Source: an uncultured Anaerolineae bacterium (lineage in GTDB: Bacteria; Chloroflexota; Anaerolineae; Anaerolineales; Villigracilaceae). Taken from it: a stretch of DNA of 11,156 bases. The stretch spans positions 1 to 11,156 of the forward strand of contig CAIRYE010000155.1 of NCBI GenBank assembly GCA_903882765.1, in the 5' to 3' direction. Both the position numbers and the translations under genes were made by a program. The notes below the pieces were generated by a model that saw nothing but the letters and a program-made list of their open reading frames with translations, was not told the DNA's origin and ran no database searches. Positions 1 through 7,482 of this stretch are shown here, one piece after another. The first letter of the stretch is position 1. Every line of letters starts with the position of its first letter.

Positions 1-1329
1 CGATTGCGGGATCGATTCAAATTCCAACCAGGCTTTTCCAGGTAATTTCATTTCAGCGTGCAATCGCATTGAGCGGCCAGGCTCCACCGCTTCCACTCGC
101 CAAAAGTCCAAGGATTCGCCGGCGATAATTTCAGTTGGGTGCCGGCGGCCGCGACGGAGACCAACCCCGCCAACGATCTTATCCAGCCAGCCCCTCATCC
201 TCCAAGACCAGTCCATGTATAACCAACCGGTATCTCCGCCAATGCTGGTAAACGCACCAAAAACCGCTTCGTTCGGCAAGTCCACAACCAATTGCCGGCG
301 CTCAATGTACATTCCTTCTACCAAGTGAAATTCATACGGCTTGATATCGCCGGCGCTGGTCACCAGTGCGTCTCGCCAAGAGGATTGGATATCTCCATGC
401 TCAATTTTTACAAGAGCGAAATGCAAGGCTTTATCAAAATCGAGCACCTCAATTTCTGGAAAGAGAGCTCCTGCTTCATCATTGTTTACGATCGAATCGT
501 ATTTAAGACCTTCGATGAGAGGTAAAACCGTGTTGTAGGTGATCGGAGTGACCATATGCACCCAATATGCGGATAATTTGGGGAAGTAAAAGGGAGTGGG
601 AATCAACGTCCTTTTTAATCCCCTAGCGCGGGCATACTCCAATAACATCTCGGCATAGGAAAGCTGGTTTTGGCCACCGATCTCGATCAGTTTACCGATA
701 CTCTCCGGTTGGTCCAAGGCTCCCACCAAATAATCTAACACGTTTCGAATAGCGATAGGTTGGGCTTTGGAATAAAACCAGCGCGGGCAGATCAAAACCG
801 GCTCTCGTTCCACAAGAAAGCGAACCATCTCGAACAAGGCGGAACCTGAACCTATGATCATACTGGTGCGAAACTCGGTTACGGGCACCAGCCCTTGCCG
901 TAGAACGTAGCCTGTTTCGTGGCGAGAACGGATGTAGGAGGATAGTTTCGCCTGCGGATCGACCAACTCACCGAGGTAAATAATGCGGTCGATCTTAGCC
1001 TTGCTGGCGGCCAGGGTGAAATTACGCGCTATGGTTACATCTCGGGCGGCGTTTTCTTTGTTTACCTGCCGTCCATGGATCAGGAAATAAGCCACCGATA
1101 CATCTTTCAAAGCTACATCCAAGCTATCCGGGAGAAGTGCATCCCCCTCACACACCTCAACCTGATTTATCCAGGGTCGGCCTGAAATGCGAAGGGGATC
1201 GCGGGTGAGAACCCTTACGTTGTAACCTTGCTCTAATAGCCGATACACCAAGCGGTTACCAACATAACCAGTAACCCCTGTTACCAAGACCAATTTTGAT
1301 TTATTAAAAAGATCGAATGTGTTTTTCAT
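1..1329 (-). CDS. SDR-family NAD(P)-binding protein with C-terminal DUF2867 domain (3' end cut off by window edge)
   Basis: The reading frame is open from an ATG at 1329 to the left edge, giving 443 visible residues with no stop, so the C-terminus lies outside the window. Residues 13-27 carry the Rossmann dinucleotide-binding motif (TGVTGYVGNR, glycines 18, 21 and 24), and the region to about 300 looks like an atypical/extended SDR of the NmrA/NDUFA9-like type: YLGEL at 118-122, SSYIRSRHETG at 130-140, and RTSMIIGSGS near 154-163. From about residue 325 the protein matches the DUF2867 pattern, with GWLYMDWSWRMRGWLDK at 368-384, GGVGLRRGRRHP at 387-398 and AEMKLPGKAWLEFE at 425-438. Proteins of this architecture are usually near 480-500 residues, so perhaps 50 residues are missing. 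It probably reduces or oxidises a small hydrophobic or quinone-like substrate, but the real substrate is unknown. The start is the only in-frame candidate, and a Shine-Dalgarno-like AGAGGAAA sits too far upstream (about 21 bases) to be convincing. It is transcribed divergently from comEC. Confidence 0.9.
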   Translation of the reverse strand, partial: MKNTFDLFNKSKLVLVTGVTGYVGNRLVYRLLEQGYNVRVLTRDPLRISGRPWINQVEVCEGDALLPDSLDVALKDVSVAYFLIHGRQVNKENAARDVTIARNFTLAASKAKIDRIIYLGELVDPQAKLSSYIRSRHETGYVLRQGLVPVTEFRTSMIIGSGSALFEMVRFLVEREPVLICPRWFYSKAQPIAIRNVLDYLVGALDQPESIGKLIEIGGQNQLSYAEMLLEYARARGLKRTLIPTPFYFPKLSAYWVHMVTPITYNTVLPLIEGLKYDSIVNNDEAGALFPEIEVLDFDKALHFALVKIEHGDIQSSWRDALVTSAGDIKPYEFHLVEGMYIERRQLVVDLPNEAVFGAFTSIGGDTGWLYMDWSWRMRGWLDKIVGGVGLRRGRRHPTEIIAGESLDFWRVEAVEPGRSMRLHAEMKLPGKAWLEFESIPQS

Positions 1330-1420
1330 AGTATTTTCTGTGAATTTTAATTTCCTCTGAATTTTATCAAAAGAAATGTTATGGTATAGATTATATTTAA
1401 TACAAGAATAACACTACACG
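1330..1420. promoter_or_regulatory. AT-rich divergent intergenic region, probable promoters for the SDR gene and comEC
   Basis: This 91-base gap separates two divergently transcribed genes and is much richer in A and T than its neighbours. On the minus strand there is a perfect TATAAT at 1390-1395, about 60 bases before the SDR start, but I find no good -35 box at the right distance. On the plus strand TATAGA (1385-1390) and TATATT (1392-1397) could serve as -10 boxes for comEC, again with poor -35 partners. Because the boxes overlap on the two strands, transcription of the two genes may compete. The presence of promoters is inferred from gene layout; the individual boxes are weak calls. Confidence 0.35.
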
Positions 1421-3775
1421 ATGACGAATCAAAATAACAATACTCTGCTCGATCAGATCAAAGCATCACCGCTTATATGGTTTGCTGTAATGTTCCTTCT
1501 CGGCGATCTCGCTGGTTCGTATTACAAGTTTAATTTCCTTATTTGGTTAATACTAAGTTTAGCGGTTTTTGCCTTTGCTATTATCGTTCGCCTCATCAAA
1601 CCTAGTGTAATGATCGCGCTATTGCTGATCCCTGGGTTCTTCTTCTTTGGCGGAGCTCGATACCAAGTAGCCCAGCAAGCATTACCGGCTGATCATATTT
1701 CCTTTTTTAATGACTCTCAACAGCATGTTTACATCACCGGCACCGTAAAAGAAAACCCGGATGTGCGTGACAAAGTTGTCAACCTAAAAATTGATGTGGA
1801 TAGTATTGATGTTGGAACGGGTGACCTGCCAACTACTGGAACGGTATTAGTAAAACTATATAACGAATATGATGTGAAGTATGGCGATAGGGTCCGCGCT
1901 CGCGGGTTGCTCGAAACCCCGCCGGAATCCGCTGATTTTTCGTACCGGGAATACCTGTTGCGGCAAGGTGTTCATTCCATTCTTACGACCAGCAATATCA
2001 CCTTATTAAGGAATTCGACCGCCGTTGATTTTCAATCGATCATCTCCTCGATCCGCAACAAAACCGTCGGCAGGATCGATGAGCTATTCCAACCTCCGGT
2101 GGCCTCTTTATTGGCTGGAATTCTCATTGGGCGGGATCAAAATATTCCAGAGAAGGTGCAGCAAGCCTTTATCGATACCGGCACATCACACATTATTGCC
2201 ATTTCTGGCTTTAATATCGGCATCATCGCATTCATTTTTATGCTCGTGTTCAACCGCTTGTTCGGGCGGAAATACGGAACTATCCTCTCGATCGTCGCGA
2301 TCCTACTTTATACCGTTTTAGCGGGGGCTGAACCTCCCTTGGTGCGCGCCTCGATCATGGGCACCCTTGGGGCGATCGGTATTTTGCTTGGCAGGCGGAA
2401 CGCTACCCTAACAGCACTCTTTTTCGCCGCCATGATCATGGCATTGATCAATCCAATGGTGCTTTGGGAGGTTGGTTTTCAATTGTCCTTTGCCGCCACC
2501 ATCGGTATTGTTACCTTTACTGAGCCTCTGCAAGAACTGGCTCGTAAAGGGTTGGCGACCTTCGTTCCAGAAAACATCCTCGAACGTTTTGTAATGATCG
2601 TTTCGGATGTGTTGATCATTACCCTTTCCGCGCAGATCACCGTTCTGCCGATCATCCTGTACCACTTCGGCAAATTACCTTTGATCACCTTTGTAACCAA
2701 CCCACTGATATTGCCACTGCAACCATTGCTGATGATATTGGGCGGACTAAGCGTCATCACTAGTTTTCTTTTCTACCCTTTGGGCCAACTGCTTGCTGTC
2801 GCTACGCATCCACTTGGGGCGGCAACCATTGGCATTGTAGAATTCACGGCAAAATATTCAGGCTGGAACATTAATTTTGGGAATTTTACGATCCTGCTCA
2901 TCCTAGCTTATTTTGCTTTATTGCTAGCTATCCTTTTCTTTTGGAATTCGATGAACAAGGGTCTAAAACCTTCCATTCTTGTGCCTATTTTGTTGCTCAT
3001 CCTCTTCCTCTCGTGGGATTCTGTTAGCAAGCTGCCGGATGGAAAACTTCACATTACGATCATGGATGTTGGTTCGGCAGACGCGCTGTTCATCGAAGCT
3101 CCCAACGGTCAAACCGTTCTTATCAATGGCGGCGATGACCCTTCAGCCTTGTTAGACCAAGTTGGGCGGCGCACTTCGGTCTTTGAAAAGAAAATAGACC
3201 TGCTCATCCTTGCTTCCACGCAAGAAAACCAAGTAGCCGCTTTGCCGAAATTTATTGGGTTATTTCCTGCAAAGCAGGTGATATGGGCTGGGAATCAGGA
3301 AGCATCCTTTTCCTCGTTGAAACTTCATGACTCGTTATTGAAAAAGAAGAGCGATATCACTTACGCGATGGATGGTTTAGCTGTGGACCTTGGCGATGGG
3401 GCACGCATTCGTTTCCTATCCACCTCCAGCCGCGGCGCGATTCTGTTGGTGGAAAAAGGCAGCTTTAGTGTGCTTTTGCCGATCGGGGTGAACCGTGACA
3501 ATTTTGAGGAAGTTGCCTATGGTAAAAAATTTAAACCGGTGACCGGGTATTATTTTGCTGAAAGCGGGTATGCGCCATCCAACCCAATTACCCTCATTAA
3601 TAGCCTCAGCCCTGAGATGTTATTACTCAGCGTTTCAGGAATGGATAGCAGAGGCTATCCTTCGCGAACCCTTATGGACGAGATGAATAACCCGAATATA
3701 TTCCGCACGGATCAATCGGGTTGGATCGAGATCATTACTGACGGAGTGAACTACTCCATCTCCACTGAGCGCTAA
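1421..3775 (+). CDS. comEC: ComEC/Rec2-family DNA-uptake channel protein with degenerate metallo-beta-lactamase-like domain
   Basis: The 784-residue product has the complete ComEC layout. Hydrophobic segments at about 17-78 precede a DUF4131/OB-like extracellular region (about 95-195, with FSYREYLLRQGV at 173-184). The polytopic competence domain (about 220-510) carries SHIIAISGFNIGII (256-269), EPPLVRASIM (304-313), LWEVGFQLSFAATIG (348-362) and HFGKLPL (415-421). A C-terminal metallo-beta-lactamase-like domain follows (about 541-784). ComEC proteins form the inner-membrane channel that passes single-stranded DNA into the cytoplasm during natural transformation. In canonical members the C-terminal domain has HxHxDH. 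Here the aligned stretch is STQENQ (599-604), the later TGD is replaced (SVLLPIG, 683-689), and the HHGS motif reads AESG (713-716), so nuclease activity from this domain is unlikely. The length and the fold-typical IMDVGSADALFIEAPNG (547-563) are retained. ATG 1421 is the first possible start after an in-frame stop at 1409-1411; no clear Shine-Dalgarno is visible. No comEA gene is visible here. Confidence 0.95.
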   Translation: MTNQNNNTLLDQIKASPLIWFAVMFLLGDLAGSYYKFNFLIWLILSLAVFAFAIIVRLIKPSVMIALLLIPGFFFFGGARYQVAQQALPADHISFFNDSQQHVYITGTVKENPDVRDKVVNLKIDVDSIDVGTGDLPTTGTVLVKLYNEYDVKYGDRVRARGLLETPPESADFSYREYLLRQGVHSILTTSNITLLRNSTAVDFQSIISSIRNKTVGRIDELFQPPVASLLAGILIGRDQNIPEKVQQAFIDTGTSHIIAISGFNIGIIAFIFMLVFNRLFGRKYGTILSIVAILLYTVLAGAEPPLVRASIMGTLGAIGILLGRRNATLTALFFAAMIMALINPMVLWEVGFQLSFAATIGIVTFTEPLQELARKGLATFVPENILERFVMIVSDVLIITLSAQITVLPIILYHFGKLPLITFVTNPLILPLQPLLMILGGLSVITSFLFYPLGQLLAVATHPLGAATIGIVEFTAKYSGWNINFGNFTILLILAYFALLLAILFFWNSMNKGLKPSILVPILLLILFLSWDSVSKLPDGKLHITIMDVGSADALFIEAPNGQTVLINGGDDPSALLDQVGRRTSVFEKKIDLLILASTQENQVAALPKFIGLFPAKQVIWAGNQEASFSSLKLHDSLLKKKSDITYAMDGLAVDLGDGARIRFLSTSSRGAILLVEKGSFSVLLPIGVNRDNFEEVAYGKKFKPVTGYYFAESGYAPSNPITLINSLSPEMLLLSVSGMDSRGYPSRTLMDEMNNPNIFRTDQSGWIEIITDGVNYSISTER

Positions 3776-3776
3776 C

Positions 3777-6593
3777 TTACAATACTTCTAGCGTTCCCCA
3801 GCTTAGACCTGATCTCGCTTCCGTTTCTAATGGAATTTCGAGCGGATAAGCGTTTTCCATCACGGATTGAACCACTCTCACGGCCTCAGGTAATTCACCA
3901 ACCGGACATTCCAGAAGTAACTCATCATGAACCTGCAGCAGCATCTGCGTTTTTAGCCCAGCGGCTTCAAGGGCCGGCGGTAGCTGTATCATGGCCAGCT
4001 TCATAATATCGGCTGCGGTGCCTTGGATGGGCGCGTTGATGGCTTCACGTTCTTCACGTCCGCGCATCTGGTAATTCATCATGCCGGTGAGGGCGGGAAA
4101 GTAACGGCGACGGCCTAACAAAGTGGAAACATATCCTTGTTCGGCGGCGAGTTTTTTGGTGGTTTCCAAATAGCCCTTTACACCCGGAAATTGCTCGAAA
4201 TACTTCTTCACAAAATCTTCTGATTGGGCCAGGGTAAGATCGGTAGTTCGGGTGAGTCCAAAGGCGGACATGCCATAGATCAAACCAAAATTTACCGCCT
4301 TCGCGTTTCGGCGCATATCTTTGGTCACTTCGGAAAGGGGTTTTTTCTCAATTGCTGCCGCGGTTGCCGAGTGAATATCCTGACCGGCGCGGAATGCGGC
4401 GAGCATGGCTTGGTCTTGCGCCATCACTGCTACCAAGCGCAACTCTACTTGGGAATAATCTACCGACAGTAGAACTTTTCCGTGATCCGCTATGAAGCCA
4501 TTGCGAACTTTTCGACCCAATTCACTTTTTACAGGTATGTTCTGCAAATTTGGATTGTTGGAAGAAAGCCGCCCGGTGACGGAACCGGTTTGTCCGAAGG
4601 AGGTATGCACCCTGCCCGAATCGGGGTCGACTGCCCCGGGAAGCGCGTCGACATAGGTTGATCGCAATTTTGCCAATTCACGCTGCTCAAGTACAAGATC
4701 GACCACGGTATGCTGGCCGCGCATATTTTCAAGGACATCCGCCGAGGTGGAGAAATGACCACTAGCGGTTTTCTTGCCGCGGTCAGGGGGGGTGAGCCCT
4801 AAGTTTTTGAATAATACATCGGATAGTTGTTGCGTGGAATTGATATTAAAGTTTTTACCCACCAGTTGATAGATCTGGCTTTCAAGGGTGGCAAGGCTCA
4901 GGTTCAATTCCTTTGAAAACTGCTCAAAGAAGGGCAGATCCAGCAAGACTCCTTTTAATTCCATCTCAGCCAAAACGCTGATAAGGGGCATCTCGATCTC
5001 GTAGAACACTTTATCAAGGTGGTCGCGGCTGATCTCTCGTTCCATCTGCGCCATCAAGCGGATACAGGTCTCGGCATCAGCGGCGGCATAGGGGGCGGCA
5101 TCCGCCACGGAGACAAGATCCATCGTGATCTGGGTTTTGCCCTTGCCTATCAACTCATCAATATGGGTCATTTCATCACCCAGCCGAACATTGGCTAAGT
5201 TTTTTAGGCCTAAATTGCGCGAGGTTGGGTCGATCACCCATTCGGCGATCATTGTGTCAAAGGAGAGAGGAGTAACCCGCAAACCATTGCGCGCCAAGAT
5301 CAAGTAATCGTATTTGAGGTTATGCCCGATCTTACGAATGGCTGGGTCGCGCATTGGGCCGGCGATCACATCAAGAATATTTGGTAAGGGTAAGTTGGTG
5401 TCATTGGCATGGGCAACCGGAATGTACCAGCCCGTGCCGGCTTCCGTTGCCAAAGAGATGCCTACCAGTTTGGCTTGCATTTCGTTGGTGGAGGTGGTTT
5501 CGGTATCGAAGGAGATCACCTTTGCGGAGGATAATGCCTGAGCTAATTCCGCCAGAGTTTGGTCTGAGTCTACGATCTTTACGTTGAGAGCTGATGCTGG
5601 CCGCACTTCGAGGGGAGTGACAACGCGGGTAGGTTGGATATCGAACATCGACATTTGGTTTTTTACCGGCGCAACTACTGGGGTTTTTACCGCTACAATG
5701 CCTTTTAAGGATTGAAGCTTAGGGAGTAAAGAACGGAACTCCATTTCCTTAAAGAAATCTTCCACTACTGTCAGATCCCACTGATCGGCTTTGGCATGGG
5801 TAAGGTCGAGGTTAATATCAAGATCGGTGCGTATTTGGGCAAGGTCACGGCTCAGATACGCCATTTCCTTATTCTCTTCCAATTTCGTCTTGATCTTTCC
5901 GGGTATTTCTTCAATGTGTTCGTAAATTTCATCAAGCGAAGAATAGGTGCTATAGAGGGTTTGGGCAGTTTTTTCGCCAATGCCCTTTACACCCGGGATG
6001 TTATCGGAGGTATCGCCAACGAGAGCTTTGTAATCCACTACCAATCGGGCAGGCACACCAAATTTAGCGATGACATCGGCATCGTTGATGTAATCACGCG
6101 AATCAGCTAATTTACCACCTTCGGGCAAGCTAACAATGATCAACCCGCCTACCAGTTGCAACAGGTCGCGGTCCCCGGTGATGATCTTTACGCCCAAGCC
6201 TTGCGCGGCGGCTTGCTTGGCGATGGAACCGAGCACATCATCCGCCTCAAAACCATCCATCTCGAGGCGTGGGATATTAAAAGCATCCACCATCTGCCGA
6301 ATTCGGTTGATCTGCACTTTTAGGTCATCGGGCATTTTTTCGCGGGTGGCTTTGTACTCTGGGAACATCGCGTCGCGGAAGGTTTTGCCGGTATCGAAAG
6401 CTACCGCGATGTAATCTGGCTTCTCTGTTTCGAGGAACTTCATCAATACTGTCGCAAAGCCATAAACCCCAGCAGTGGGTTCTCCGAGCGAAGTTTGCCA
6501 CCTGCCCGCGGAGGGGCCATTGTTGAGGGCGAAAAATGTTCTGTACGCCAAGGCGTGACCATCAATGAGGTAAAGTGATTTAGGCATAGTCAT
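3777..6593 (-). CDS. polA: DNA polymerase I with 5'-3' exonuclease, proofreading exonuclease and polymerase domains
   Basis: This 938-residue enzyme fills gaps and removes RNA primers during replication and repair. The 5'-3' exonuclease/flap domain spans about 5-295 with acidic sites D11, D67, EADD (116-119), GDRD (140-143) and GDTSDN (193-198), and a helix-hairpin-helix GVKGIGEKTA (201-210). The 3'-5' proofreading domain spans about 335-525 and keeps all three exo motifs: DTE (363-365), NLKYD (425-429) and YAAAD (502-506), so proofreading should be active, unlike in Thermus-type PolA. The polymerase domain spans about 535-938 with TGRLSSNNPNLQNIPV (673-688), motif A DYSQVELR (712-719), motif B RRNAKAVNFGLIYG (761-774) and motif C QVHDE (887-891). 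F769 occupies the position where Tyr confers dideoxynucleotide acceptance. A start at Met3 (6587) is equally possible; neither start has a clear Shine-Dalgarno. Its stop codon is separated by one base from the comEC stop, tail to tail. Confidence 0.98.
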   Translation of the reverse strand: MTMPKSLYLIDGHALAYRTFFALNNGPSAGRWQTSLGEPTAGVYGFATVLMKFLETEKPDYIAVAFDTGKTFRDAMFPEYKATREKMPDDLKVQINRIRQMVDAFNIPRLEMDGFEADDVLGSIAKQAAAQGLGVKIITGDRDLLQLVGGLIIVSLPEGGKLADSRDYINDADVIAKFGVPARLVVDYKALVGDTSDNIPGVKGIGEKTAQTLYSTYSSLDEIYEHIEEIPGKIKTKLEENKEMAYLSRDLAQIRTDLDINLDLTHAKADQWDLTVVEDFFKEMEFRSLLPKLQSLKGIVAVKTPVVAPVKNQMSMFDIQPTRVVTPLEVRPASALNVKIVDSDQTLAELAQALSSAKVISFDTETTSTNEMQAKLVGISLATEAGTGWYIPVAHANDTNLPLPNILDVIAGPMRDPAIRKIGHNLKYDYLILARNGLRVTPLSFDTMIAEWVIDPTSRNLGLKNLANVRLGDEMTHIDELIGKGKTQITMDLVSVADAAPYAAADAETCIRLMAQMEREISRDHLDKVFYEIEMPLISVLAEMELKGVLLDLPFFEQFSKELNLSLATLESQIYQLVGKNFNINSTQQLSDVLFKNLGLTPPDRGKKTASGHFSTSADVLENMRGQHTVVDLVLEQRELAKLRSTYVDALPGAVDPDSGRVHTSFGQTGSVTGRLSSNNPNLQNIPVKSELGRKVRNGFIADHGKVLLSVDYSQVELRLVAVMAQDQAMLAAFRAGQDIHSATAAAIEKKPLSEVTKDMRRNAKAVNFGLIYGMSAFGLTRTTDLTLAQSEDFVKKYFEQFPGVKGYLETTKKLAAEQGYVSTLLGRRRYFPALTGMMNYQMRGREEREAINAPIQGTAADIMKLAMIQLPPALEAAGLKTQMLLQVHDELLLECPVGELPEAVRVVQSVMENAYPLEIPLETEARSGLSWGTLEVL

Positions 6594-6718
6594 AATTTAC
6601 CATAGATAAGGAGCGGGGGTCAATTGAAGAAAGGTAATATCCATCCTGTAATTTCCCTCAAAAAATAGTAAAATTAACTAAATCGCAATACCATTCTAGA
6701 AAGAGGGGAAATTAAAGT
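6594..6718. promoter_or_regulatory. Divergent promoter region between polA and the double-DTG gene
   Basis: This 125-base region holds sigma70-like boxes on both strands. On the plus strand TTGAAG (6624-6629) and TGTAAT (6647-6652) are separated by 17 bases and match the consensus at 4 and 5 of 6 positions; transcription would start near 6659, leaving a leader of about 60 bases. On the minus strand TTGAGG (6656-6661) and TATTAC (6634-6639) are 16 bases apart, matching 4 and 4 of 6, and could serve polA. The two candidates overlap, so RNA polymerase could not occupy both at once. The boxes are read by eye and not tested. Confidence 0.4.
6703..6708 (+). promoter_or_regulatory. Ribosome binding site of the double-DTG gene
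   Basis: GAGGGG, within AGAGGGGAAA, lies 10 bases before the ATG at 6719. It supports that start and contrasts with the neighbouring polA, which shows no clear Shine-Dalgarno. Confidence 0.6.
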
Positions 6719-7390
6719 ATGAAACAATATCCATTGAAATTTATCAACGACCACCTGTTCATTGTCCTTGAGGGGAAGTATTGGCTGCTAGATACCGGTG
6801 GACCTACCAGTTTTGGCGATACCCAGCAAATAACGCTTGACGGCCGAATGTTCGAGATCGCGCCCGATTACATGGGAACAAAAGCGAGTGTGATCGCGCA
6901 AGCGACAGGAGTACCTTGCCAAGGCTTGATCGGGGAAGATATTATGGTGCAGTTTGACCTGGTATTTGACCTAAAAAAAGATGAAATATCCATCTCATCT
7001 GAAGAACTACCCGTGGAGGGAACGAAAATTCCGTTGATCGGTTTTATGGGCATCCCCCTACTCAACGCAGAAATCGCCGGGAAACAGTTTCAGATGGTAT
7101 TTGATACCGGCGCGCAGATCAGCTATTTACAAGATGATATCACCTCTACTTTTCCTTCTAGGGGGGTTGTTGAAGATTTTCATCCGGTGTTTCGAGATTT
7201 CACCTCAGAATCTTACGATGTGGTCGGCCAGATCGAAAACCTCACTTTCACTTTTCGCTGCGGCATTCTGCCCGAATTGTTAGGGCTTAGCGTAAAGATG
7301 GCAAACGCGCAGGGCGTACTAGGCAATTCGATCATGAGGGGACGGATCCTCGGTTACTTCCCTCGGAGAAACTTGCTCAGCATTGTTTAG
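6719..7390 (+). CDS. Putative retropepsin-like aspartic protease with two DTG half-domains
   Basis: The 223-residue protein carries two aspartic-protease signatures. The first half has LLDTGGPTSF (23-32) and, later, GLIGEDIM (69-76). The second has MVFDTGAQISYL (126-137) and GVLGNSIM (199-206). In retropepsin and pepsin folds DTG supplies the catalytic aspartate, and a downstream hydrophobic-hydrophobic-Gly motif packs against it; both elements occur in each half in the right order. Both halves also have a GK pair shortly before DTG and a 17-residue tail after the Gly motif (77-93 and 207-223), indicating an internal duplication. The catalytic candidates are D25 and D129. I see no signal peptide or membrane helix, so it is probably cytoplasmic. 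At 223 residues it is much smaller than pepsins (over 300). The spacing from DTG to the Gly motif differs between halves (44 against 70 residues), so the first half may lack a full flap. It could be an active protease or a non-proteolytic relative. Its substrate is unknown. A good ribosome binding site supports the start. Confidence 0.6.
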   Translation: MKQYPLKFINDHLFIVLEGKYWLLDTGGPTSFGDTQQITLDGRMFEIAPDYMGTKASVIAQATGVPCQGLIGEDIMVQFDLVFDLKKDEISISSEELPVEGTKIPLIGFMGIPLLNAEIAGKQFQMVFDTGAQISYLQDDITSTFPSRGVVEDFHPVFRDFTSESYDVVGQIENLTFTFRCGILPELLGLSVKMANAQGVLGNSIMRGRILGYFPRRNLLSIV

Positions 7391-7412
7391 GTTTGTTTGA
7401 ACTTCTGGATGA

Positions 7413-7441
7413 TTGAACTGTACAGATGAAAGCCTTATACT
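7413..7441 (+). promoter_or_regulatory. Probable sigma70-type promoter for the eRF1-like gene
   Basis: TTGAAC (7413-7418) and TATACT (7436-7441) are separated by exactly 17 bases and match the consensus at 4 and 5 of 6 positions. Transcription would begin near 7448, leaving a leader of about 35 bases before the ATG at 7483. A perfect 8-base palindrome, CTGTACAG, lies at 7418-7425, overlapping the end of the -35 box, and might be an operator half or chance. Confidence 0.5.
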
Positions 7442-7469
7442 GAAATTAAGAACGGTGGGCTTTTTATCC

Positions 7470-7474
7470 AGGAG
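7470..7474 (+). promoter_or_regulatory. Ribosome binding site of the eRF1-like gene
   Basis: AGGAG lies 8 bases before the ATG at 7483, an ideal Shine-Dalgarno spacing, which supports this start for the 130-residue protein. Confidence 0.7.
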
Positions 7475-7482
7475 TAATTTAT

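Noticed and set aside
292..538. Two plus-strand open frames of 77 and 65 codons
   Set aside because: They lie antisense to the SDR-DUF2867 gene, whose minus-strand frame is open throughout and matches a known protein pattern; neither has recognisable motifs.
2408..2760. Two minus-strand open frames inside comEC
   Set aside because: They are antisense shadows of the membrane domain of comEC, low in recognisable structure and without ribosome binding sites.
5796..6110. A 104-codon plus-strand open frame opposite polA
   Set aside because: It is antisense to the conserved 5'-3' exonuclease domain of polA; the coding evidence is entirely on the minus strand.
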